DNA of 64,000 bases from Dyella choica (GCF_003977665.1 NZ_RYYV01000014.1:62001-126000), one strand, 5' to 3'. Positions 52,146 through 62,362 are shown, numbered from the stretch's first letter. A program made the numbers and translations. Notes: generated by a model not told the origin, from the letters alone.

Positions 52146-55100
52146 TCAGTCGATCTTCCAGTCCAGCGTCGCAAAGATTTCGCGACCGTTGTATTCACTA
52201 CCGGTCTGCCCGGTCGTGACGAACTCGAAGCCACCCTGGTAGTACGGGATCGAAGAGACCCTGTCGAAGATGTTGTTCACGGTGAGCTTCACCTTGACCT
52301 TCGAGTTGATCTGGTAGCCAACCGAAGTGTTCCAGGTGATCCACACCGGCGTATGGCCCTGGTATTCAGTGTCGGCAATGGTCACAGTATTACCGTTGAG
52401 GTTCACCTGGCAAACACCGGTGGAAACCGACTCGGTACCATTTTGCACCGTGATCATGCTCGGCTGGACGCCATTGGGCAGCGTATTGCAGCTACCGTAG
52501 TTGTTGGCACGCATGCCGCCGTCACGTACACCGGAGACCGACACAGTCCAGGGACCCTTACTCCAATCGGCGATCCACGTCATCCGGCTCGCCACATTGT
52601 TGTAGCGGGTGTTCTGCAACTGGTCGGAAGCCAGCACACGCTGCTTGTACGAGAGGTTGTCGGTGTAGTTGATGTTGGCGCGGAAGTTACCGTAATCCTC
52701 GGTGTGCAGCTTGTAGTCCAGCGAGGCGTCGATACCGCCCACGTACAGCGAAGCTTCGTTGATAGGGCCAGATTGCTCCGCGGTGATTTGGCCAGCCGCA
52801 TTGCGCTGAACCATCTGGGTCACCATCTGGCAATACGCCGAACCCGGCACGTGCGCCGTATAGGGAGACACAGCCGATGCACCGTTTGCCTGCAAGCCGG
52901 TAAGGCAACCAGCTTCGTCGACCAGCACGGTGCCTGGATCGAGGTACTCGATGGAGTTGTCCACACCCATGTGCCAGTAATCGGCAGAGAACGACAGGCC
53001 CTGCACACCCGGAATCTGCCACACGAAACCGTAGGTCCAGGAGTGACCGGTCTGCGGCTTCAACAAGCGGCTGCCTCCCGTGGTCAAGTTGTAGAACTGC
53101 GTTTGCGGGCGCTGCGTCTGGCTGCACCACGTGTTGTTGGCCTGGCCAGCCTTGATGGCGTTGATACACTGCAAAGGATCGAGGTAATCACCAATCGGCG
53201 AAGTGGAGCCGGTCAGGTAGATGGCCTGCATGTCCGGCGCCTTGAAGTTGGTGCCGTAGCTGCCGCGCAGCAGCAGCCCTTCATACGGACGCCATTCAAG
53301 GCCGGTATTCCAGGTACGGGCGATGTCGGCGCGACTGGCATCATGATACTTGTCCAGGCGGCCGGAGATGGTCCAGGTCACCGAATCCAGCAGCGGTACG
53401 CGGAACTCATTGCCAAACGAATAGCGTTGGCGGGTGCCGCCGCCGGTGAGATACGCGCCGAACGGGTTCTGGAAGTCGTTGTTGACACCACGCGCATCGG
53501 GCGAGAGCAAGAAGCCGTTGTGCGCGGCTTCCGCCACCGCCGCCCAGCCTATCGACTCTTCACTCACCCACGGGAGCTTGAAGAGGTCGCCGTTGATGCG
53601 GAACTGCACCTGGTCCAGCCATGACGAGGAGGTGTTCTCGCCGTTGACCGCGAACTGGCTGTATTGCTGCGGCGTGATCGGGCTCCACCACTGCTGCCAG
53701 TTCATGGCGTAAATGGGAATGGTGAGACTGGCTCCACCATTGATATTGCTGTAGCCCGTGACGTTGGTGGTGCCCAGCTGCTTGCCTTGGAAGAAGTTGG
53801 TCATCGCATTGATGTCGATGCCCGTGTAGTCCTCCCGCACCGTGTACTTCTGGCTGTTGAGGTTCAAGTCCCAGTTGAACCGACCTTCATCGAAGCTGCC
53901 TCGCAGGCCGGTCTGGATGTTCCAGTTTTGCTCACGGTCGTGGGTATTGGCCGCCGTGCCGATTTCCTGCGCAGTCAACTGGCGCACGGCCTGGCTATAG
54001 ACCTGTCCCGTAGTCTGGTCAAGGAACGGGCCGGTGGCGAATCCGGGCAACTGGGTGTTGGAAATGCCCACCGTGTCATACAGGGCCACCGAGCCATAGA
54101 GCTGCAGGCTGCTGTTCTTGAAATCGTACTCGCCAGCCAGGTAAGCGTTGGTGCTGCGACTGCCAGGCGTCAGTACCCAGTTCTGGAACAGGGCAGGCTG
54201 CGAACAGTAATAACCATTATCCGTCACGCCGGCGATCTGGGTGCCATTGGTGGTAACGCTGTACGAATGACTCAATTGCGAGTTGGTGAACTTCCCACAA
54301 GCACCCGCCGGCGGCGTGATGTACTGGCCATTGCCGTTCTGTGCGGAGAGGGCGATGGCGCTCTGCGAGTCGTACTGATAACCGAACATGCGGGAAGCCG
54401 GACTCCAGGAACCGTAGCCGGCATCGGCCACCGAGTCCTGATACGGACGATCCATGCCCCACAACGCGGTGCGGTTGGACTTCTCCACGTTGTAGAGGAC
54501 GTGCCAGTTTTCGCCGGACTTGCCGCCGAAGAAGTTGATGTCGCCATATTCGCGCCCGCCACGAGTAGCGCCACCGCCAGTGACCTGCACTTCGTCGCCC
54601 TGGTAGTTCTTCTTCAGGATCACGTTAATCACACCCGCCACGGCATCCGAGCCGTAGATCGACGAGGCGCCGGAGGCCAGCACTTCGATATGGTCAACCA
54701 TGCCGATGGGGATGTTGTTGAAGTTCTGGAAGTTGTTCTGCTTGTTCAACGGCTGCGGATAATCCACGATGCGATGGCCGTCGATCATCAGCAGGCTGAA
54801 GCCGGGGCCTACATTGCGCAGGTTGACCGAACGTGCATTGACCGAACTGGAACCCCACGAAGCCGGGTCCGATGTCTGCTGGCCCACCTGCGGCAACGAA
54901 TCCAGGAACTCCCACAGCGTGGTGAAGCCCTGGTCCTTGATCTGCTGGCCGGTGATGGAGACCACGGGAGCCGGCCCCTCCACCTCCACGCGTGGGATCA
55001 TCGAACCCGTCACGACGACTGCTTTCAGCTCCTTCGCATTCGGGCTGTTCTGCGGCGAATTGCTGGAAGTCGTGCCCTGCTGCTGATCGCCGCCCGCCGT

Positions 55101-55190
55101 CGTCGACGTCTGCGCAACCGCATACGGCGCAAACAGCGCCAATGCCAAAGAACTAGCCAGTACGCCACGGCGTACGTGAATCGTATTCAT
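52146..55190 (-). CDS. TonB-dependent outer-membrane receptor
   Basis: 1,014 aa with signal peptide (MNTIHVRRGVLASSLALALF ... YAVAQ). The plug starts at ELKAVVVTGSMIPRVEVEGP (TonB-box-like) and contains VNLRNVGPGFSLLMIDGHRI and SGASSIYGSDAVAGVINVIL, classic for receptors of the Xanthomonas/Caulobacter carbohydrate type. The rest is a 22-strand barrel with many aromatic-rich strands, ending in NGREIFATLDWKID. AGGGG sits 4 nt before the ATG. Placed among GH20, GH3, GH18 and GH29 genes, it most probably imports GlcNAc-containing oligosaccharides; the ligand is inferred from context only. Confidence 0.93.
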   Translation of the reverse strand: MNTIHVRRGVLASSLALALFAPYAVAQTSTTAGGDQQQGTTSSNSPQNSPNAKELKAVVVTGSMIPRVEVEGPAPVVSITGQQIKDQGFTTLWEFLDSLPQVGQQTSDPASWGSSSVNARSVNLRNVGPGFSLLMIDGHRIVDYPQPLNKQNNFQNFNNIPIGMVDHIEVLASGASSIYGSDAVAGVINVILKKNYQGDEVQVTGGGATRGGREYGDINFFGGKSGENWHVLYNVEKSNRTALWGMDRPYQDSVADAGYGSWSPASRMFGYQYDSQSAIALSAQNGNGQYITPPAGACGKFTNSQLSHSYSVTTNGTQIAGVTDNGYYCSQPALFQNWVLTPGSRSTNAYLAGEYDFKNSSLQLYGSVALYDTVGISNTQLPGFATGPFLDQTTGQVYSQAVRQLTAQEIGTAANTHDREQNWNIQTGLRGSFDEGRFNWDLNLNSQKYTVREDYTGIDINAMTNFFQGKQLGTTNVTGYSNINGGASLTIPIYAMNWQQWWSPITPQQYSQFAVNGENTSSSWLDQVQFRINGDLFKLPWVSEESIGWAAVAEAAHNGFLLSPDARGVNNDFQNPFGAYLTGGGTRQRYSFGNEFRVPLLDSVTWTISGRLDKYHDASRADIARTWNTGLEWRPYEGLLLRGSYGTNFKAPDMQAIYLTGSTSPIGDYLDPLQCINAIKAGQANNTWCSQTQRPQTQFYNLTTGGSRLLKPQTGHSWTYGFVWQIPGVQGLSFSADYWHMGVDNSIEYLDPGTVLVDEAGCLTGLQANGASAVSPYTAHVPGSAYCQMVTQMVQRNAAGQITAEQSGPINEASLYVGGIDASLDYKLHTEDYGNFRANINYTDNLSYKQRVLASDQLQNTRYNNVASRMTWIADWSKGPWTVSVSGVRDGGMRANNYGSCNTLPNGVQPSMITVQNGTESVSTGVCQVNLNGNTVTIADTEYQGHTPVWITWNTSVGYQINSKVKVKLTVNNIFDRVSSIPYYQGGFEFVTTGQTGSEYNGREIFATLDWKID

Positions 55191-55412
55191 CTGTCCCCTC
55201 CCGGTGAAAAATGTTGTCTTGCCGCTCCGACACCTGCAAATTCACGTCGAAACCGGCTTGTGTGGGTCTGTTGTGAGCGCCCCTGGTGATCGGAGCTACT
55301 TTCCTGCAAACAACGGTGGCGTATGAAAGCTCTGCATTTCCCTCCGGTCAGGTTTGGGCAGCATCAGCTTCCATGTCGATGCGGTAACGGGAACGCCGAG
55401 CCTCGCCGGTCC

Positions 55413-56528
55413 CTAGTTCTTCAAATCGCGCTGCGTCGCGTGATTCATCAGCCAGCTCGCCGCGCCGATCACACCCAACTGCGCGTGATCCACGACGTAC
55501 ACGGGCACGGTCTGCTGGAACGGACGCATCACGCCTTTGTCCAGAAAACGGCTGACGAAACTGCTCTTCGCCATGAAATCCGTCATGTGCGACAGGAACC
55601 CGCCGGCCACGTAGATGCCGCCTGTGGCGCCATACAGCATGGCCAGGTCACCCGCGAAGGAGCCCAGCCATCCGCAGAACAGCCGCAGCGTTTCCACCGC
55701 CTGCGCATTCGTGCCGGCGCAAGCGGCAGCGGTGATCGAGGCAGGTTCCTGCCATTGCGCTTCAACACCATCAAGCCGGCAGACCGCCTGATAGACGCGC
55801 AACAAGCCGGGGCCTGACAGTACCGAGTCGTAAGGAATGTGCGTATCCGGAGGCACCAGTTCGCCGAGCACGGCTTGCTCCCGGCCCACGCGTGCCGCCA
55901 GCTGGATATGCCCGGCTTCGGTGGCCAGCACCTGCGGCGGAGTACCGGGCAGACGCACGGCCACACCCAGGCCCGTACCGGGTCCGACCACGACGACCGG
56001 GGCTTGTTCGGCATTCTTGTTGCGGCGTGGATCATGCAGCGTGGTTACGCCGGCAGGATCCAGATAAGCCGTGCCGTAAGCCAATGCCTCAAAATCGTTG
56101 AGCACTTTCACTTCGCTCAACGCCAACGCCTGTTCCAGTTCGGCCGGCACGATCGGCCAACGCAAGTTGTTGTTGACCACCACGCCTTCGTGCAGGAAGC
56201 CAGCGCACGCCAGCGCAAGGCGCTGCGGCGTTACCGAAAACTCGGCGCAAAACGCGTGCACGATCGCATCGAAGCTGTCAAAATCGGCGCACTTGTACAC
56301 GCGATACGCCAGCGTGTCGGGAACGGCCTGCCCCGGCTGGAACGCGACCAAGCCAATGCGTGCATGCGTGCCGCCCACATCGGCGGCCAGGAAGAGTTCG
56401 TGGTTGCCGGGAACGGAGATCACTGATGCGGGTGATGGGGGATGTGGCACGACGTCATCCATGAACTCGTCCGGAGAGGAGACATCGCGCGTGGCGCCAT
56501 ACGCTTCGAGGCTGCCACCGTCACGCAC
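55413..56528 (-). CDS. Glucokinase-family sugar kinase, copy 1 (possibly a GlcNAc kinase)
   Basis: 371 aa with a GTG start (GAGG 7 nt upstream); an ATG at 56462 is the alternative and would remove a nonconserved 22-residue extension. Glk-family (PF02685) features: phosphate-binding LAADVGGTHARIGLVAF, catalytic-Asp motif VLNDFEALAYGTAYL, VVVVGPGTGLGVAVRLPG, ATEAGHIQLAARVGREQAVL, and GGIYVAGGFLSHMTDF. In Xanthomonas, kinases of this family in the nag/nix locus phosphorylate GlcNAc rather than glucose. The neighbouring hexosaminidase and receptor make that the likelier substrate here, but sequence alone does not decide. Confidence 0.9.
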   Translation of the reverse strand: MRDGGSLEAYGATRDVSSPDEFMDDVVPHPPSPASVISVPGNHELFLAADVGGTHARIGLVAFQPGQAVPDTLAYRVYKCADFDSFDAIVHAFCAEFSVTPQRLALACAGFLHEGVVVNNNLRWPIVPAELEQALALSEVKVLNDFEALAYGTAYLDPAGVTTLHDPRRNKNAEQAPVVVVGPGTGLGVAVRLPGTPPQVLATEAGHIQLAARVGREQAVLGELVPPDTHIPYDSVLSGPGLLRVYQAVCRLDGVEAQWQEPASITAAACAGTNAQAVETLRLFCGWLGSFAGDLAMLYGATGGIYVAGGFLSHMTDFMAKSSFVSRFLDKGVMRPFQQTVPVYVVDHAQLGVIGAASWLMNHATQRDLKN

Positions 56529-56979
56529 CTTGCCACCTCGCCCCGAAAACCGGTCGAATCGAGATTCCCTTGCGCTGATGTAGATGGACTGCAGCCCTCA
56601 TTTCCCCTCCAGTACCCACCCATCCTGGAGCATTCATAGACGAACGTCCATTTCATATTTACGTGTAGTGAGCTTATACGCGTCGTTTAGATCGTGGCAA
56701 GTTGCGACGCAACAGAATGCAACAATTCGTCATAATTTGCGTCATCCGGAAGGATCAGGCAGTCCTTGGAGCCGCCCCGGGTCAACCAACCCATGGACGA
56801 GGTGGACGCGTTTCCACCAAAAATGGGCGTAGCCGCCTCTCCGTGTCCCGGCTGCCCGCCCCGATAGGAGAACCACTCCAGCGCCGGGATGGCAATCGTA
56901 GGCTCGGTTGCAAAACCCAGCATTGCCATGCGTGCAACGCACGATGCCGAGATTGCCACCCCAGCCAACGCAGGACTGG
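56529..56979. other. Intergenic region between glucokinase-like copy 1 and GH3 genes
   Basis: 451 bp. The half nearest the kinase (56640-56760) is AT-rich and may contain its promoter; I could not pick a convincing -35/-10 pair. The other half contains a family A REP element. Short open frames here read through the repeat and are not supported as genes. Confidence 0.5.
56898..56970 (-). repeat. REP-like palindromic repeat, family A (opposite orientation)
   Basis: Read on the minus strand it begins GTTGGCTGGGGTGGCAATC and continues with the same interior as the copy at 5535-5609 (TCGGCATCG, GCATGGCAATGCTGGG, GCAAC), ending GAGCCTAC. It lies downstream of the GH3 stop. Confidence 0.75.
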
Positions 56980-59592
56980 CTATTTCGGTAATGCCAGCTG
57001 GCCGTCGATGGTGAACTCTGCCGTGACACCCTGCGAGTCACCCGGCTGGCCGCCGCCGACAAACACGCGATAGCGCCCTGCCTTCGCCGCGCGCTCGCCG
57101 CCTGCATCGACACTGCTGAGCTGCCGCGGCGCCAGCTCGAAACTGACCCGGCGACTTTCCTTTGCTCCCAGATGGACACGCGCAAACCCCACCAGCGCAT
57201 GACGCGGTGCGGACGCATCGTCGGGTGCATCGAGATAAACCTGTACCACTTCGTCGCCGTCGCGATCGCCATCGTTGCGCACGACGGCGCTCAGGGTAAG
57301 CGTCCTGCCTGCCGCGAGTTGCTTCGTGGATAGCTGTGGTTCGGCATAAGCGAAGTGGGTATAGCTCAAGCCATAACCAAACGGGTAAAGCGGCGTGCCG
57401 GTGAAATAGCGATACGTACGCCCCTGCGTCGCATAGCTGACGAAAGGTGGCAGGTCGCGGGTGGAACGATAGAAGGTCACCGGCAGGCGCCCACCAGGGT
57501 TGTAGTCGCCAGCCAGCACCTGCGCGATGGCATGGCCGCCCTCTTCCCCCGGATACCATGCCGCCACGATGGCGCCGGCATGCTGCTTCGCCCAATTCAG
57601 GGCCACCGCGCTTCCGGACATCAGCACCACCACCAGCGGCTTGCCACTGGCGGCTGCGCGTTCGAGCAAAGCTTGCTGCGCTTGCGGCAAACCGATATCG
57701 GTGCGATCGCCGCCGTTGAAGCCGGGCACGTCGATTTGCAGTTCCTCGCCCTCCACATCCGGCGACAAGCCGACGAATGCGACGATGGCGTCAGCATTGC
57801 GCACGGCGGCTTGAGCTTGGGCCAGTTGCGCCTGCGCCGGCACCAGCCATTGCAGGCGCACGCCCTGGTCCTGGCCGCGGTGCACGTATTCCAGACGAAT
57901 GGCATGCGGATGCCGGTCGGTAACATGCAGCAAGGTCTGTATATGCGTGTCGTCGCCACTGTCGTCGAGCACTTGGCGGCCGTCGATAGATAGACGCACC
58001 GGATCATGCTGATGGCTGCAATCGAAGCAGCGATCCACATGCACGGCCAGCGTGTAATCGCCCGCGGCAGGGGGCAGCCATTCACCGCTCCAGCGCACCG
58101 CATAGCGGCCAGCATGCGGGCCGCCGAGCGGCGCAACCTGATCCCAATCGAAATCGATCACGCGATCCGTGCGCGTTAGGGCCGGCTTGCCGCTGAAATC
58201 CAGGTTGTCGAAATACTCGCCAGCAAGGCCTGGGCTTCCGCCTGCCGTAGTACGCAGCGCGGTTTCGGGTATCGGGATCGGCACGCCCTCGGCAGGCGGG
58301 GCGCCTTGCGCATAGCGCACGTGGTCCGCACCAAAACGCTGGCGTAGGCCGGTAAGCGGCGTAACTGGCGCCCGCGCTGTGCCGTGATAATTGGCCTCCA
58401 AGGTCCCTAGCGTATCGGCATTGGGGCCAATCACGGCAATGCGCGCGCCGCTGGGCAACGGCAAAGTGGTGTGTTCATTCTTCAACAGCACCATCGATTC
58501 CAGCGCCGCCTGCAGGGCGTACTGCCGATGTTCGGCGCTGTCCACCTGCTCCATGCTGATACCGGCGTACGGGCTCTTGCCATCGCCCCATTCACCCAGA
58601 CGATAACGCGCCGCGAATAACCGGGTGAGCGCGGTATCGATGGTCGATTCCTTTACATGGCCCTTTTTCACGGCTTCGAGCAAATCGGCATACGCATCTC
58701 CGCAATCCAGATCGGTACCGGCCAGGATGGATACCGCCGAAGATTGCGCGTTGTCGGGCTTGAAATAGTGGAAGCGGGTTTCATCATCGATCGCGTCACA
58801 ATCGGACACGACGTAGCCCCTGAAGCCCCAATCGCTACGCAGGCGTGTCGTCAGCAGGTCGCCATCCGCACACACTGGCGTGCCGTGGATGGCGTTGTAA
58901 GCGCACATCACCGAACCCGCCCGACCTTCGGTCACTGCAGCGCGGAATGCCGGCAGATAAGTGTCTTCCAGATCATGGGGCGATACGTCCACGTCGAACC
59001 CATGCCGGCCTGCCTCCGGGCCGCTGTGCACCACGAAATGCTTGGGCGTGGCGACGGCGCGCGGATGCTCCGGATCATCGCCTTGAATGCCGCGGATGAA
59101 GGCCACCGCAAAGCGTCCGGCAAGAAACGGATCCTCGCCGTACGTCTCCTGCCCCCTGCCCCAACGCGGATCGCGGAAGATGTTGATGTTGGGCGACCAG
59201 ATGGTCAGCCCTTGGTAGCGTCCATGGTCATGGCCGGCGCCGATGGCATTGAATTTGGCGCGCGCTTCAGTGGATACCGTGGTGCCGACTTCCTGCAGTA
59301 GTTGCGTGTCCCAACTTGCGGCCAATCCGATGGCCTGCGGAAAGACGGTGGCGTAACCATTACGGGCATTGCCATGCAGGCCCTCACTCCACCAGTCGTA
59401 GGCGGCAACGCCCAAGCGTGGAATGGCCGGGGCAGCGCTTTGTACCTGGCCGACTTTTTCGGTCAAGGTCATTTTGGCGACCAGCGCAGCCGCTTTAGCC
59501 TCGGGAGTTTCGTCCTGCGCGAACGCCGTGCCCGTAAGAATGACCAGTAAGCCGAGGACCATGGCAAGGCGCGGAAAATTTGCCAGCATCAT
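56980..59592 (-). CDS. Secreted GH3 glycosidase with PA14 domain (beta-xylosidase/beta-glucosidase)
   Basis: 870 aa. The ATG at 59592 has GGGA 7 nt upstream; the frame extends to 59643 into a repeat and is not used. Signal peptide MMLANFPRLAMVLGLLVILT ... AFAQ. GH3 N-domain with NINIFRDPRWGRGQETYGED, TPKHFVVHSGPEAGRHGFDV and nucleophile motif YVVSDCDAIDDE (about residue 265). A PA14 carbohydrate-binding domain is inserted in the C-domain (about 446-584, GLAGEYFDNLDFSG to LQWLVP). A fibronectin-III-like domain closes the protein (VVQVYLDAPDD ... GFARVHLGAKESRRVSFELA). The GTDLDCG motif is common in GH3 beta-xylosidases, which suits removal of core xylose from plant N-glycans; glucosidase activity cannot be excluded. 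Confidence 0.93.
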   Translation of the reverse strand: MMLANFPRLAMVLGLLVILTGTAFAQDETPEAKAAALVAKMTLTEKVGQVQSAAPAIPRLGVAAYDWWSEGLHGNARNGYATVFPQAIGLAASWDTQLLQEVGTTVSTEARAKFNAIGAGHDHGRYQGLTIWSPNINIFRDPRWGRGQETYGEDPFLAGRFAVAFIRGIQGDDPEHPRAVATPKHFVVHSGPEAGRHGFDVDVSPHDLEDTYLPAFRAAVTEGRAGSVMCAYNAIHGTPVCADGDLLTTRLRSDWGFRGYVVSDCDAIDDETRFHYFKPDNAQSSAVSILAGTDLDCGDAYADLLEAVKKGHVKESTIDTALTRLFAARYRLGEWGDGKSPYAGISMEQVDSAEHRQYALQAALESMVLLKNEHTTLPLPSGARIAVIGPNADTLGTLEANYHGTARAPVTPLTGLRQRFGADHVRYAQGAPPAEGVPIPIPETALRTTAGGSPGLAGEYFDNLDFSGKPALTRTDRVIDFDWDQVAPLGGPHAGRYAVRWSGEWLPPAAGDYTLAVHVDRCFDCSHQHDPVRLSIDGRQVLDDSGDDTHIQTLLHVTDRHPHAIRLEYVHRGQDQGVRLQWLVPAQAQLAQAQAAVRNADAIVAFVGLSPDVEGEELQIDVPGFNGGDRTDIGLPQAQQALLERAAASGKPLVVVLMSGSAVALNWAKQHAGAIVAAWYPGEEGGHAIAQVLAGDYNPGGRLPVTFYRSTRDLPPFVSYATQGRTYRYFTGTPLYPFGYGLSYTHFAYAEPQLSTKQLAAGRTLTLSAVVRNDGDRDGDEVVQVYLDAPDDASAPRHALVGFARVHLGAKESRRVSFELAPRQLSSVDAGGERAAKAGRYRVFVGGGQPGDSQGVTAEFTIDGQLALPK

Positions 59593-59617
59593 TTCAAAGT
59601 CCCGCTTGGTTAGCTGC

Positions 59618-59690
59618 GTAGGCTGGGATGGCAATCCCAGCATCGTGAGGCGGCATGCATGGCAATGCTGGGATTGTCATCCCAGCCTAC
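59618..59690. repeat. REP-like palindromic repeat, family A
   Basis: GTAGGCTGGGATGGCAATCC ... GCATGGCAATGCTGGGATTG ... CATCCCAGCCTAC, the most regular copy in the window, followed by an extra half arm up to about 59709 that overlaps the stop codon of the GH18 gene. Confidence 0.85.
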
Positions 59691-59705
59691 GATTGTCATC
59701 TCAGC

Positions 59706-60755
59706 CTACCGTTCCGCCACCGGCAGCTCATCCCACACCTTCGGATCCTCCGCCCCCAGCACCCAGGCACAGAACCCTTGCAGATCGTACTGCTTCACCA
59801 GCGCATAGCGATCGCGAAAGCTGTGCGCATCCGGCATGAACACCCACTCGCGCATGCCGTCACGGTAGAAGTAGTACCAGGACTCATGCTCTACCGCATC
59901 CCACTGCACCGACGCCTTCTGCTCTTGCGACAGCGGGATCGACTCGTCCGCATCGATGTAGGTGGCCGAGATATTGGAGGCCTCGCTGCCGTCATCGCGC
60001 ACCGGATTGCCGGTGTACCAGCGATAGCCGTACAACGCGATGCCGAGCGAGAGTTTGTTTTTGGGCACCAGCTTCGAGGCGTATTTCAGCTGGTCGAGCA
60101 CCCAGGGCATGCCATCCACCGGACCCGGTGTGGTCCAGCGCGTATGCTGGTCATAAGTCATCAGACAAATCAGATCGGCATAGTGGGCCAAGGCGGCCAC
60201 ATCGTAGGCGCCACGCCAGTACTGCCACATCCACTTGGAGAACGCCCCCTCTCCGGCATATCCCGGTCCATTGGGCACCACGGCGATGGAAAGGGTCAGT
60301 CCGTGCTTGTGCAGGGCCTCCGCGGTCTGCTTCACCAGCAAGGTATAGGCATCGCGGTCCGTCCACGAAATGCTTTCGAAGTCGAACTGGTAGCCGGCAT
60401 AGCCCTGCTCGGCGGCCTGCTGCAGCATCGACGCAATCATGTGCTGCTTGGCGGTTTCGTCATGCAGCAGCACATGGAACCCGTTGCGTCCGGCCGACAT
60501 GGAAACGATCGGCGTCACCGGCAGTCGATGCTGCTTGGCCAAGTCGAGCACGTAGCGGTCCGGGCTGCCGTTCACGAGGCCCTGGCCGTCGACTTGGTAC
60601 CAGGTAGGTACCAGCAGGCCGATCTTGTCGATGTGCGCGGTAAAAGAGTTGGTGGATTTCTGCGAACTCATCAAATAGAACAGCGCTGTCGGCTGTTTTG
60701 CAAAAGCGGCGCCACAAGCGAGTGCCGCGGCGAGGAAGCAGGCAAGTCTTTTCAT
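59706..60755 (-). CDS. Secreted GH18-family glycosidase
   Basis: 349 aa from the ATG at 60755, 2 nt after the stop of the fucosidase gene, with a signal peptide (MKRLACFLAAALACGAAFAK). Contains the GH18 beta-4 strand in a variant form, GYAGYQFDFESISWTDRDAY, where the catalytic acid Glu (about residue 126) is kept. MTYDQHTRWTTPGPVDGMPW is the typical MxYD region, and a late LQGFCAWVLGAEDPKVWDEL closes the barrel. GH18 includes chitinases and endo-beta-N-acetylglucosaminidases that cut the chitobiose core of N-glycans. Given its neighbours (GH29, GH3, GH20) the latter is favoured; this is inference. Confidence 0.9.
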   Translation of the reverse strand: MKRLACFLAAALACGAAFAKQPTALFYLMSSQKSTNSFTAHIDKIGLLVPTWYQVDGQGLVNGSPDRYVLDLAKQHRLPVTPIVSMSAGRNGFHVLLHDETAKQHMIASMLQQAAEQGYAGYQFDFESISWTDRDAYTLLVKQTAEALHKHGLTLSIAVVPNGPGYAGEGAFSKWMWQYWRGAYDVAALAHYADLICLMTYDQHTRWTTPGPVDGMPWVLDQLKYASKLVPKNKLSLGIALYGYRWYTGNPVRDDGSEASNISATYIDADESIPLSQEQKASVQWDAVEHESWYYFYRDGMREWVFMPDAHSFRDRYALVKQYDLQGFCAWVLGAEDPKVWDELPVAER

Positions 60756-60757
60756 GA

Positions 60758-62362
60758 TTAATTCGCCAGTTCGATGCGATAGACGTAGGCGTAATCGCCC
60801 ACCGGCTGCGCCGGCAGCGACAGATGCAAGCCATCCGGCTGCTGTTGCCATTGAACAGATTTACCGTTGGCTAACAGGCTCACCGCGCGTACGTGGTCTT
60901 CAGGCTTGATCGAATGGATCACCGCCTTGCCACCCGCGGGCCAACCCAGCTCGATCGCGAAAAGCGCGCCGCCCTTGCGAGTGAAACGGAAATCCTGCGC
61001 GGTATAAGGCTTGGTCTTGTTATCCTGAAATGTGCCGCCGACCACTTCGGTAGGACCTTCGCCGAAGCTGCGCCAGGGCTGGGTGGCGTAGATCGCATCG
61101 CCATTGGTCTTCAGCCAGCTACCGATGGCTAGCAGGATTTGCTGCGCGTCTGCCGGGATGGTGCCATCCGAGCGCGGGCCGATATTGAGCAGCAAATTGC
61201 CGTTCTTGCTGACCACATCCACCAGCAGATGGATCAGCTCCTTCGGCGATTTATAAGTATCGCCCTGGATATAGCCCCAGGAGGCGTTGCTGATGGAGGT
61301 ATCGGTTTGCCAGTGCGCCGGCTGGATCCCGGTGAGTTGTCCGCGCTCGATATCCAGCGTGCCGGCGCCCTCGAAGAAATCGCCCTGCTTGTAATTGACC
61401 ACCACGCCGCCGCGCTTGGCGCCTTGGTTGTAGTAATACGCCAGCATCTTCGGCAGCGTGTCGCGGAACGTGGGGTGGCCGACCCACCAGTCGAAATAGA
61501 TGAGGTCCGGGTGGTAAGCGTCGATCAGCTCAGCGGTGCGTGCCAGCCAGTCGTCCCGCCAGGCCTCGGAAACATAGGTCCAGTCGTTGTAGAGGTCTTC
61601 GTCCTGCTTGGCCAGGTGTGCCTGGGCCGGGCCATAAAGACCCGCATAACGCGGATCGTTCACGTCGGAATCGAACTTGCGCCCGCCGTCGAAGAACCAG
61701 TCGTGTTCGGCCCGGTGCGAAGACACGCCGAAGTGCAGGCCCTGCGCGCGCACGGCCTTCTCCAGCTCGCCGATCACGTCGCGATGCGGCCCCATTTTCG
61801 CGGCCGTCCATTCGGACAGCTGCGAGTCGTACATGGCGAAGCCGTCATGATGCTCCGCCACGGGAACGACGTAGCGCGCACCGGCCTGCTTGAACAATTC
61901 GGCCCAGGCCGCAGGATCGAAGTGCTCGGCCTTGAACAGCGGAATGAAATCCTTGTAGCCGAATTTGGACTGCGGGCCATAGGTGGCCACGTGGTGCGCG
62001 AAATCGGCCGTGTTCGGCTGGTACATGTTGCGCGAGTACCACTCGCTGCCGAAAGCCGGCACCGAATACACCCCCCAATGAATGAAGATGCCGAACTTGG
62101 CATCGTCGTACCACGTGGGCGAACTGTAATGCTGCAGCGAAGCCCAGTCGGCGCGGAATGAGCCATCGTTCATGTGTTCGGCGACGCGGGCAAGCGTGGC
62201 CTGCCGTTGCGGCGCGAATTTGGCCGTGGCTTTCTGCCAGGCCAGATCGGCGTCTTGGGGAGAAAGCGTTTTGGCCGTTGGCGCCGTAGGCGACTGTTGT
62301 GCAGCAACGGCACTCGTTACGCATGCCAAGGCGAAACCAAGGTAGAACAAAGTTCGTTTCAT
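60758..62362 (-). CDS. Secreted alpha-L-fucosidase (GH29)
   Basis: 534 aa. The ATG at 62362 has GAGGG 6 nt upstream; the frame upstream to 62437 is repeat sequence. Signal peptide MKRTLFYLGFALACVTSAVA. GH29 features: WYDDAKFGIFIHWGVYSVPA, the YVVPVAEHHDGFAMYDSQLS block, and the nucleophile strand PDLIYFDWWVGHPTF (Asp near residue 290). LLLNIGPRSDGTIP follows, then a C-terminal beta domain. Core alpha-1,3-fucose of plant N-glycans is a typical substrate for GH29 enzymes in such loci. Translationally coupled to GH18. Confidence 0.94.
   Translation of the reverse strand: MKRTLFYLGFALACVTSAVAAQQSPTAPTAKTLSPQDADLAWQKATAKFAPQRQATLARVAEHMNDGSFRADWASLQHYSSPTWYDDAKFGIFIHWGVYSVPAFGSEWYSRNMYQPNTADFAHHVATYGPQSKFGYKDFIPLFKAEHFDPAAWAELFKQAGARYVVPVAEHHDGFAMYDSQLSEWTAAKMGPHRDVIGELEKAVRAQGLHFGVSSHRAEHDWFFDGGRKFDSDVNDPRYAGLYGPAQAHLAKQDEDLYNDWTYVSEAWRDDWLARTAELIDAYHPDLIYFDWWVGHPTFRDTLPKMLAYYYNQGAKRGGVVVNYKQGDFFEGAGTLDIERGQLTGIQPAHWQTDTSISNASWGYIQGDTYKSPKELIHLLVDVVSKNGNLLLNIGPRSDGTIPADAQQILLAIGSWLKTNGDAIYATQPWRSFGEGPTEVVGGTFQDNKTKPYTAQDFRFTRKGGALFAIELGWPAGGKAVIHSIKPEDHVRAVSLLANGKSVQWQQQPDGLHLSLPAQPVGDYAYVYRIELAN

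Noticed and set aside
52083-55289. Two plus-strand frames of more than 500 codons
   Set aside because: Antisense to the TonB-dependent receptor, whose signal peptide, plug and barrel strands are unmistakable.
56687-56968. 93-codon minus-strand frame in the kinase/GH3 gap
   Set aside because: Half of it is the REP family A element read as protein, and the rest has no ribosome-binding site or homology signal.
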